From the NCBI GenBank assembly GCA_004335835.1, contig RWJK01001625.1, positions 44,125 through 108,124 on the forward strand: 64,000 nucleotides of DNA, read 5' to 3'. Below the pieces are notes generated by a model. It was given only the letters and a program-made list of their open reading frames with translations, made no database searches and was not told the origin of the DNA. Source of the DNA: Scenedesmus sp. ARA3. Taxonomy: Eukaryota; Chlorophyta; Chlorophyceae; Sphaeropleales; Scenedesmaceae. Numbering within the stretch: the first letter of the stretch is position 1; each line of letters begins with the position of its first letter. This document shows, piece after piece, positions 45,945 to 56,200 of the stretch. The translations under genes and the position numbers were made by a program.

Positions 45945-47964
45945 TCACATCACACTGTGCATGCGCAGCTCCAGTAGCATCTCGCCTGACGCGGGCAGGC
46001 CTTCTGCTGCCCAGGCTGCTGCATCCCAGCCGTCACCCGCCATGGGCTGCAACTCAACGTAGTTTGAGTTGCCCCAAACCCTGCCCGTAAACATGCAGGC
46101 ACTGCGCAATGTTCGCTTGCGCCCCTGCCATTCAACATCACACTCAAACTTGTAAGGGATACTAGCTGGCACTTCCGACTTTACAGGCCCTGCAAAGAGC
46201 CCAACCACGGTACCACCATCCTGCTGCTCGCACCACACCTTCATCTTCCAGCCCACGCCGCCCAAGGGGGCACTGCTGGGGCTGTTGATGCACACAGCTT
46301 CCTGCTGTGCAAAGCTGAATCTACAGGCCTGCTGCAGCTGCTCCACTGGCAGCCGCCACTGCAGCCGCACTCCATTTTCCAGCGGCCTGATCTGCCGCGG
46401 CCCACGCTGCCAGCTGCTGGGAACATCCTCGATGTTCTCTAAAATTGCAGCCTGCTCCTCCTGCTAGCGCAATGATCTTCAATGGCAGCAGCTCCCGCAG
46501 CTTCTGAGCGTAGCAGCCAAGCAGCTGCTGGTCGCTGTCCGCTGGCAGCGCAGCGCAGTGCAGTGCAGCGCAAACAGTGACAGCTGCGGCGCCCGCACCA
46601 GCTGCGCAAGCGCTGCCTTAGCTGCTGCTGCCTTGGCTGCAGTTTTCTGTGCCTGCATGTACTGCTTTGCTGTGTACAGCACTGTCTCCTCTGATGGCAA
46701 GCGCAGCTCGTCTGAGCTGAGCAGCAGCTGCGTTGCAGGCAGCGGCAGCCCCAGCAGCAGCTCCTGCAGCTGTGCATCCGACCAGACTCCTTGCAGGTCA
46801 CCAAACACAGCAAGCAGCATCCGCTGCATCCTGCCGCCATCATCAGCTGCTGCAACTGCTTCCAAAGCTGCGGCGCTGTCCTTGCAGCAGGGTGCATGCT
46901 TGACAATATGTGGCAGCAGCTGCAGCAGGCAGGCAGGCCATTCAGGCAAGGCTGCCAACGCCTCCAGCGCTGCTGCTGTGAGGCTGTGTTCTGACTTTGC
47001 TGCTGCTTGCAGCGCCTGCAGAGCCTGCTGCTCTGCAGCGTCTGCATGTATCATGTCTGCAATGACCAGCGTATGCACCAGCTGGTGCTGCTCCAGGCTG
47101 CTGATGGCATCAGGCTTGCCATACAATGCTGCGATGACTGCCACGGCTGCTGGCTGCTGCTCTGCAGACTCAATGGTCAAGTATACCTTTGGCCTTTCAG
47201 CGCCCGTGTCATGGGCCCTGCTGCTGCTGCGCTTGCTGTTTCTGCTTCTGCTGCTGCCGGTGCGTGCTGTGGCATTGGGGTTTGAAGGAGGCTGCCAGCA
47301 CTCTGCCTGTTGGGCAGCACAAAACAATGTGCGTCATATGCAGCCTGCAGTGCAGACTATGTCATGCGCACATTGCCCGCGTCGGCGGCAGGATTTCATG
47401 GTGGTATACGCTGGGTCAACACAGCAAATGCGAGTCGCACTAACTGCTGCAATGCATGATGCCTGGTCAAGGCAGGATCGCTTGGCAGCTGCTGCTGTGG
47501 CTGCTGTTGCTGTTGCTGCCTTACTCTGCTGCTCTTTCAATGTCACAGCTGGCACAGTTGAGTGGCAGCTGAAGTTGTTAAAGCTGTCCTTCAATGACAT
47601 GCAAGTGCAGCACAAACACCGTTCTGCACAAAATGCAGGCAGCACCCAGCCACGTCTGGCATGCAGTACAAGGCATCGGTACTACTCCGCCTCACCTGCT
47701 GCTTTTGAAGAACTCGCTGTCATCTAAGACGAAGTTGTGGGCAGGAAACTCGTCCAGTTCCAAGAACCCAACTGCAGCTGCATCACCACCACCACCAGCT
47801 GCTGCTGCTGCAGCTGAGCTGCCTGCCCGCCTGCTGCGCTTGGCAGCTGGAGCAGCTTCTTGATGGTCCTCAAAGCCCCGCTTGGGGCACCTGATCACGA
47901 GATCGACGTCAGCTCGAACATTATAAACTTTGTCTTCTTGAAAGTACTTGGAAGGGCACACCAT
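45945..47964 (-). pseudogene. BTB/BACK/MATH-like gene with several frame breaks
   Basis: Exon 1 (from 47964) encodes the start of a BTB domain: VRADVDLVIRCPKR, then EFPAHNFVLDDSEFF. A later exon (about 47310-46470) continues with RPKVYLTIESAEQQPAAVAV, the alpha-helical BTB end (LVIADMI) and an Ala/Leu-rich BACK-like region. The last part (to 45945) reads ENIEDVPSSW, then GWKMKVWCEQQDGGTVVGLF and is MATH-like. Three breaks are visible: exon 1 is one base shorter at its donor than the paralog at 63438; the BACK frame is lost near 46560 and resumes one frame over (DSDQQLLGCYAQKLRELLP); a second shift near 46465 is needed to enter EEQAAILENIEDVP. Either it is a pseudogene or these are sequencing errors. 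An exon between 47690 and 47320 is unresolved. Confidence 0.6.
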
Positions 47965-49308
47965 GCTTGCAGCTGCACGCGGTGCACGGAGAGCTGTGTT
48001 GATTTCGCGGCCCTCTCGCCAGCTGGGCTGTTAACGACAACAAAAGACACTTGATACGCTGCAAGAACTCCGCTGCGTATGAAGAGTCCAACGTATGCAA
48101 CATTGGACCTTGTGCGTGTTGTGGACGGCTGCAGCCCAACGGCCCAGCTGGGCCGGCTATACTGGCGCCTGAACAGACGATGTTGACCTCAGACGCTTTC
48201 AAAATCAGAGCAGACAGGCCCAGCGGGTCTAGGACCCGCGTAACCTGAGGTTGCCTGTGTAGCTGCAAGGGCAGGCCCTGGCCTTGATCAAGGCTCATGA
48301 GCTCACCAACTGCCGGGTTTGACCTGTAAATCCTCACCCCTGAGCTGTGGACTGTAGCAGCCATCATCTGCTCGGCATCCACGCGGCAGAGGGCTCGATG
48401 TACCACATGCATTGCTGCGCCCTTTTACAAGCAATGCACTCAGTGACTGCACGGCTCCTGGCCTGCAAGCTCGTCAAGGCTTGTGGCTTGGGAACGAAGG
48501 ACAGCAACCGTCAACATGCTTGCACTTGCTGCTAAAGAGCACACCATGCCATGACCAGTGATCACACCATATGATGACGCATCACGCGTACACGTGCTGG
48601 GCACGTGCCGTGCCTTTCCTGCAAGCACTAGGCCAACATGTTGTGTACACTGGTGCACCGCGTGCCCTGTGTAAGGACCACCAAACCGTAGCCTGCTGCC
48701 AGGGGTCTTCAAGCAGACCTGGGTTGGCCCACTGCATGATCTTTTTGCCCAGAAGACTGCCAATGTAACAGACAGCAGCCATAAAGTCCACAGCTGTCGG
48801 CACCCGAAGCTGCTTGCAGGAAAAATAACCTTGCACGACACAACCCCGCGTGTACTTCAGCAGGCAAACGAACACAGCGCGGAAGCCTGTTTCAGGCAGC
48901 TGTACAACAGCCCTGCTGCAATCAATCAACGTGCGAACTGCTCTGACTTCCATACAGGAGACAAACAAATACAGCTCACTACCTGCTTGCTTTGTAAGTC
49001 TCAATCCAGCAGTGCTTGCACAACAAAAAAAATCTGGGACCCAGTGCTTGCAGGGAACTAATGTGTGGCATGCGGCATAAAACTGCTCTCAACAAATCGC
49101 CGGAGCACGACCATGCGCATGACAACACCAGGCAATTGAAACAAGGCAACGGCTCTGGGGCACCTGGACAAACAGGCACTTGCCCTGCCTTGCAGCACCA
49201 CATAATTTACAGCACGACCATCGTGCTGCTGCTTACTGTCGCCAACAGCTCTGGCAATATGATGTTGTGCTGTGTAGTACATGTTCATCATTAGCAGCGG
49301 CAGCATCT
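47965..49308. other. Intergenic region upstream of the BTB gene
   Basis: The first about 50 bases upstream of the start resemble the region before 63136 (GTGCAGCTGCAAGC before the ATG), so the promoter was duplicated with the gene. A 15-base TTGCATACGTTGGAC is shared between about 48096 (minus) and 62822 (plus). No further gene is supported. A TGTAA motif (minus, near 49207) lies about 100 bases past the following hydrolase stop. Confidence 0.45.
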
Positions 49309-51653
49309 TCAGGGCAGCATGGCCAGGAACTCTGTGTGCTTGATCGGCAGGCTGAACATGGGGAATGTGAACTTGACCGCAGCATCCTGCTCCTCTTGGC
49401 TGCAGCATGGCAGCAGCAGCAGCAGGTGGCATGGTTCAGTCAGAATTCTGCTTCGAAGCACTGCGTTGCTGAATGAGCTTAGGGCAATCTGACGTGTGAC
49501 GGTACGAGTGGAAAGCTTCACGTGCAGATGAGGTGAGTCAGGCAGTTGATCAGTTGATCAGCGACGCATGCAACACCCCTGCAGCATGGAATGCCTGCCG
49601 CCCCCACCATGTAAATGCTGAACGTTTCGTAAAAGCTTCATCATCATCAGCTCACCTAGTTGCTGCGCAGCAGTCCGTCAGTGTGAACACCTTGAAGCCA
49701 TTCTCATACGCTGCCCGCATGGTGGACTCCACACAGCAGTTGGTCTGTGAGGAAGAAGCAAGGCAGGACAAAGAGCTGAGCAACTTGTTGTATCTGCAAA
49801 GCAAGACCTTTAGCAGCACTGCTGTGTCAGACGCACAGATGCATGCGGCTGCTACGTCTGCCGAAGCCAATGTTACAAGCCAGATGGGCTGCTGCCGCGT
49901 TGGTGCATCAACCCTCACGGTGCCGCTAGTGCAGCCAGATATGAGGAAAATGCATGCTGCCGCGCCTCACCAGGAACCCTGCCAGCACCACGTTCTCAAT
50001 GCGGTTCTGGTAGAGGATGAACCTCAGGTTGGTGCTGGCAAAGCCGCACAGGCCTGACCGGCACAGCCTTTATGGAGCTGAGCTGCTGCGTCAGCAGCAC
50101 AGATGCATGCTGCGTGCAACCACCACCGACGCCTGCGCTGGTCAGTACAGCTGCTGCCAGCAATGCCCACGACATCACTGCTGCAGGTTGTACCAATAAC
50201 AATAAGAATTGCATGCTGCCGCGCCTCACCAAAAAGCCCGCCAGCACCACATTCTCAATGCGGTTCTGGCTCAGGATGAACCTCAGGTTGGTGCTGGCAA
50301 AGCCGCACAGGCCGCGCTTGCCCTGCACAATCACATCTGTGTCTGCTGGCTTCATGGTATCACAGAAGGCGCCGCCCCACTCGGATGCCTTGAAAGCGCC
50401 GCCGCCCTTGACACTGCACAGAAAACGAGGCATAACAAAGCAGGCACGAGTCCGGCAAATGGCTTTGAGTTGAGTGTGTGGCATGTCTGTGTCTGCTGGC
50501 TTCATGGTGTCACAGAAGGCGCCGCCCCACTCAAATGCCTTGAACGCGCCGCCGCCCTTGACACTGCACAAATAAACAGCACAAGTCGGGCAAACAGTGG
50601 CAACAGTGTGACTTGATTGTGTGCCATGTCTGTGTCTGCTGGCTTCATGCTGGCACAGAAGGCACCGCCCCACTCTGACGCCTTGAAGGCGCCGCCGCCC
50701 TTGACACTGCATAACAAATGAGGCATAACAAAGCAGGCACGAGTGCGGCAAATGGCTTCGAGTTGAGTGTGTGGCATGTCTGATTGTGCTGGCTTCATGG
50801 CGTCACAGAAAGCGCCACCCCACTCGGATGCCTTGAAGGCGCCTCCGCCCTTGACACTGCACGCACACGAACAGCGAGGCATGAGTTGCAGAGACGGTAA
50901 GTTGATGGGAGGGTGATGCTTCATACTGTCACAGAAGGCGCCGCCCTACTCGGATGCCTTGAAGGCGCCGCCGCCCTTCACACTGCACACTCGCAACTAA
51001 ACACGAGCAGCGACGCCAAAGGAATTTCCTTGGTCGTGAAATAACACACACAGCACCTTTGCAAGCCACCTTGAGTGCACCGGCTTGCATGCTGATGTGA
51101 AGGGACAGAGGCACAGCGGCAACTTTACAGGTGTCTTTCTGCAGTTGCAGCTGCAACGTGAACAGGCAGAGCCATCAGCTGGCTGAGTGTTGAACAAACA
51201 CACCAGCACGTAACGGATGCAACATGACAAGCGGCAGCTGCCCAGTAAGATGCCTTCCTGAAACAGTCAAAAGTAGATCAAGCTCAAGCAACATGCTGCT
51301 GCTTTGCTCACTTTGCCAGGATGCCGTATGGCTCCTTTGACAGCTCCTTATAGTCATCAGAGACTGCAGGAGGAACAGCATAGCAGCGAACAAGACAATT
51401 GCAGCAGTCAGATAACTGCGGAAGAGCGGGACAAAACAGTGGCGCTGCAAGAAGCAGGCAGCAGGTATGAAGCGCTGATGGTGGTTCCTGCTGCTGGATC
51501 ATAGTAAGCGCTGCGCAGTAGCAAGCACTCCTTGCATCGCTTATGAAACACTGGGCTCGCGGCGCTGCTGCTGCAGACGGCACCAAGCTGAGTGTACCCA
51601 GATGATGGCGCTGTTTCACCACCCAAAGCAGCTTGGCGACCCATCATCAAGTG

Positions 51654-51692
<39 letters not shown>

Positions 51693-52452
51693 GCAGCTGC
51701 TGGCTGTCCTTGACTGCAACAATCTGCTGCTGCTGCTGGTGGTGCTGCTGCTGCCGCTCACATGTGATGGGGCAGTGGCAGATGAGCACCCCCTTGTCCC
51801 TGGCCGCATCCATGGTGGCCTTGGCATTGGCAAGCATGCCGGTGCTGCAGGCAGCAACCACCATGCTGTTAGTAATACTACGTTTCATGGTAATTGTGCA
51901 GTTGTGGGTGCGCATCACAAGCTACTGCCTGTTGTTCTTGCAGTGCTGCGTTCTCTCACACACGCATGGCAACCCACCATTTGCACAGCATGCAGTGCTG
52001 GCACGTGCAGCCTGAGCACTTGCTGCGCACACTTGGGATTGTTGCCTCTAACAAAAAGGTTCTGCCAGCATACCTGAGCTTTGCATGTTGCTTATCAAGT
52101 GAAGAATTGCAGCAGCATGAAGTTTGCAGTTTGACCGTCATGCAGATGCAAGGGTGACAGCACTGCTGCTCACCTTTCCATCACGCTCTTGACAGCATCG
52201 TGCAGCTTGCCACCCTCAGTAGTAAACTCATTCTGCGTTGAAGCATGGCATGCAAGTTATTGGCCAGATCGTGGGGCACCTGACAGCAGGTGCAGGCAGG
52301 AGCAGTGACGAGCCCAGTCCAGCTGTGTCTCGTTCTACGAACACATCTTGAGGTAGAAAAGTGATGAAAATGCTTCACAAGCACTACAAGAATCGTAAAC
52401 TTGCCTGAAACTCAATCAGGACCAGCGCTGTCTTCTGGGGGTCGAGGGCCAT
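49309..52452 (-). CDS. Isochorismatase-like cysteine hydrolase
   Basis: Seven exons (52452-52405, 52232-52174, 51844-51762, 51363-51312, 50413-50230, 49744-49656, 49399-49309) sum to 202 codons with stop, the normal length of this family. Motifs: MALDPQKTALVLIEFQNEF (position of the usual catalytic Asp carries Glu, as in a known subgroup), then NAKATMDAARDKGVLICHCP, FSDDYKELSKEPYGIL, VIVQGKRGLCGFASTNL (catalytic Lys), and TNCCVESTMRAAYENGF (catalytic Cys), then FTLTDCCAAT. The substrate is unknown; the family includes nicotinamidases and isochorismatases. No targeting peptide is evident. Intron 1 has a GC donor. The fifth exon has four extra copies of its start upstream and one copy of its end downstream. 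Confidence 0.9.
49970..50060 (-). repeat. Echo of the end of hydrolase exon 5
   Basis: This donor-bearing copy reads GLCGFASTNLRFILYQNRIE then NVVLAGFL. It lies downstream of the true exon end at 50230. It differs from the exon by Ser to Tyr and several synonymous changes. Confidence 0.8.
50480..50992 (-). repeat. Four echoes of the start of hydrolase exon 5
   Basis: Acceptor-bearing copies of VKGGGAFKASEWGGAFCD and the following TMKPADTD begin at about 50565, 50708, 50862 and 50984. Over 26 codons the four copies differ from the true exon at about 25 codons, 17 synonymous. The farthest copy has a stop in place of Trp, so it cannot be functional as read. Confidence 0.9.
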
Positions 52453-53262
52453 CTTGAGAATGCTCGAGTGCGATGTAGTTACCAGCAACCAAGTTGACAG
52501 CACGGCAACATATATGTCGCAAATGACTGCTAAACAGGTTTGGAATTCTTCGCGCACACAAATTGGCTCTGGGCTTTCGTCAGCAAAGCCCTAGCTGTTC
52601 CACTGCCATAACAGGGAGAGCAACCAGGCCCTGCTGGGCACTTCAGAGCGAGACCAATCGGCGCTGCATACACAGCTCCTGCAAACAATCCGTTGAAAGT
52701 GCATGTGGATGATGTTGGGACTTGGGAACTGCCAGTACTTGCGCAACTGTGTGTGCAGGTCCTGCACTGCAGGATCATGTGGTGCTTTGTCATGAGCATG
52801 TGCCGCCAAATCATGCATGTACATCCTGCTCTGGCAGATCATCAGGCTGAAGTATGAGTTATAAGCAGTCAGTAGGTGCGTAGCAGTAAGGGACTGCTTC
52901 TGGTTGGTGCATATGTGAGCTCTCAGCACTGCCTGGCAGCTTGTACACTGGCGGTGCTGAGCAGCTTTGCTGCACTTGATGGCAGTAGTCAGTTGAACTT
53001 AACACGTGACAGAGAAACTGTAAATATTTATCCCGCATCAACCTAGAAACTGGCCCGTGATGCGACGCACATGACACTCAACTTTGAACAGGGCCCTGAA
53101 CACTACCAACTGTCAAGGTGTTTTGGCTGTATGCTGCATCCAAGCACCTAACTACTAGCAATGACCTCGAAACTATAAAGCGACACTTCCTGCACAAATA
53201 GTCTGCATTCCGTGCTCGGCACAACACCGTTGGAAGTTGCTTGTCCTGCTGCAGTCGATACA
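52453..53262. promoter_or_regulatory. Divergent promoter region, hydrolase and YIF1
   Basis: Both genes start outward from this 810-base stretch. A CTATAAAG at about 53172 is a plausible TATA box for YIF1, 90 bases before its ATG. No CTG tract is present. No gene is seen. Confidence 0.5.
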
Positions 53263-56200
53263 ATGCAGCCCCCTTACAACTACGGTCCGCCTCCGCCGCA
53301 AGGCGTACCACCATACAACTATGGGGCTCCGATGGGCCCTCCTTCGCAAGGACGCCAGCAGCAAGGACAGCCCGGGGTGGGGCAACCCAGCTCTTACCCA
53401 GGCTACATACAGCAGCAGCCCTATCAGCAGATGCCAGGGCAGCAGCAGGCGCAGATGCCGCACGTCAGCAGCTTTCCAGGACCTATGATGTCGGGGCCTT
53501 ACTCTCCTCAGCAGCAAGGCTTTGTGCCATCCCAGCCAGCGCAGTACAGTGCGCAGCAGCAGTACGTGCCACCATCTTACACGCCGCAAGCACCTCCATC
53601 AACTGGAATGCCGCAGGCGAGTTGTGCTGCTTGATCTAGTGCCCAGAAGCATCTGCAAATATTACTCATGGCAGCTTGCGCACTGAATGTGCTGCCTGCA
53701 CAGCAACTGCTTTTGGCACAGCAGCAGTTGCACAGCTTGTAGCGCTGCGCTGCATGTAGTTACGGCTGATGCTATGCGGCTCAATTCCTTCAACTGGAAA
53801 CATGCCGTCAATCTTTACGTGTGCGTTCTCCTGCATATGTTTATGTTCTGAACTCTGATTGGTATGCATGTGTGCAGATGCCTATGCAGATGCCTGCAGC
53901 TCCAGCCATGGCAGGCAGTGGCTTCATGAGCAACCTCAACCCGCTGTCGCTGATGACAGGTGCAGTTTAACTCGTATCCATTGGCGTCTTGGTGCTATCT
54001 GCAGCTGTCAGGTTCAGCAGGGCAGGAACAACATGCACGCAGATGTACTTGATGGTGTAACCGCTGCTTGCATGACATGCTGCAAGCAAGCAACAGCACT
54101 CAACAGCAGCAGGAGTATGGCCAGCAGCATACAATACATGACGAGCACGCTTGCAACAGCAGCAGCAGCAGCGCCGCTGCAGTCGTTGCTAGTGCTTGCT
54201 ACAGCATGTTTCCGTCGCCAGCAATGTCCGACACCTCTGTGTAGGCACACCAGGTTGAGCAGATGCACTGGTTACCTCGCTCTGCAACAGCTGGCTGGCT
54301 GATGTAGCACACGAGCCTGCTGTACTTCTTTGGCGCTACTGTGTCTGCTTGCTTCCGTAGGGGCTGGGCTGCTAGCAGCGCCGCAGCACTACATGCAGGA
54401 GCGCGTGAGCTGGATCAAGACCAACATGACCGGGGGGACGATGAGCGCACTGTTCAACATCAGCAACAGCTACGGTGCGCTGCAGGCTGGCAGCAGCAGT
54501 AGCTGCAGTGGCGGCAGCAGCAGCGCAGAGGCAGCAGGGCTGTGGCGAGCAGGGGCTGGGCACAGCAGCAGCAGCAGCAGCGGCATAGGGGCAGCATGGG
54601 TGTGGCGCGCAGGGTTGGGCACAGCAGATGAGCACAGATGAGCAGGCAGAGCGGTGCAGGCACAGCTGGCGTGATCGCTGCCTACTTGGTGCATTGGCAG
54701 GCATGAGCAGCATCAGCTGCTACAGGCTCGGTGTGCTACAGGCCCTGCAGCAGATGCCTGTATGCTGCCGGGTTCGATGACACAGCAGCAGTGAGAGGAG
54801 ACGGGTCAGCTGCTGCCTTTTGTCAGTGTGTTTGGTCTTGCTATGGTGTGACTCTGATGTTGCATTCTGTGCTGCTGCCCCTGCTGCTGCTGCTGCGTCT
54901 GGCAGTGGCGAACAAGCTGCTGATGCTGCTGGTGCCATTCCTCGGCAAATGGACATACGCGCGCATGCACGAGCAGGTGTGAGCTTGAGAACTGCATCCT
55001 ACACCAGGCAGCACAGTTGTTGTAATCCAGGAATGCTCCATTGCAACAGCTATACAGACTTGCATCAAGTGGCAGCAGTGTGTGGGCTGCACCTGCCAGT
55101 ACTGTACAGCAGGCAGAGCCACCCAGCTATTGCAGCAGCAGGACCCCTGTGTCTCAAATCCTGCAGTAGCACAGCAGGATCCATGTGCTGGAGGCAGCTC
55201 AGAACCTAAGCGTTGCTGTCGTGGTCACCCCCAGATCGCGGGCGGCCTGTTTATGTCATTGCGCCAGACCTTTTCATCTCGCTGATGAGGCTGTGGCGGT
55301 CTTCTTTCTAGTTATAGTAAACACTAGCACTTAGCAGTGGCAGCGCTCTCTTTTTGCAGGACAGCCAGTCCTGCGCTGCCAGCAGCTCACAGGCTTCTTG
55401 CGGTTGCCCTCTGCACCCTCCATCACGTAAACAATCCTGCAGATCGCCGGCGGCCAGCGCTACCGGCCGCCGTCTGTTGACGTGAATGCGCCAGACCTGT
55501 TCATCCCGCTGATGGGGCTGTGGGCTTTCTTCTTTGTGGTCGCTGCCAGCAATTCACAGGCTTCTTGCTGATGGTATTGTAACCGCACTGCAGATCGCAG
55601 GTGGGCAGCGTTACCGGCCGCCGGCCGTTGACGTGAACGCGCCAGACCTGTTCATCCCGCTGATGGGGCTGTGGGCGTACGCGCTGCTGTCGTGCACGGT
55701 GCTGGCCTTCAAGCACACCTTCAAGCCTGAGGCCATGAGCGCCACGGTGAGTTTGGCAGGTGGCTTTTGGAAGCATTTGAAAAGCGCCTTTCCTCTCCGC
55801 TGCAGCTGTACAGCGCGTGCTTTGCGTGAGGCGTGCACTGGGTGGTGGTGGGAGACGCATGCACTCCAACGCTGAGTCATGCTAGCTGTCTTGTTGCTGC
55901 GTTTCCGCCCCCACAGCTGTACAGCGTGTGCTTTGCGTGGCGCTTGCACTGGGTGGTGCTGTTACATAACAGACATCAACATACATTTCACATGTTTGCT
56001 GCTGCTGCTGCTGCTTGTTGTTGTTGTTGATCCCCACAGCTGTACAGCGCGTGCTTTGCGTGGGGCGTGCACTGGGTTGTGCCGTTGCGTAACAGGCATT
56101 CAAACACAACGTTGCCCTTTCACTGCCGCTACTTGTTGTCCCTCGCTGTTGTTTGTCCCTGCAGCTGTACAGCGCGTGTTTTGCGTGGGGCGTGCACTGG

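Noticed and set aside
53212..53639. Alternative frames over YIF1 exon 1
   Set aside because: Only the frame from 53263 splices in phase to the YIF1 signature exons.
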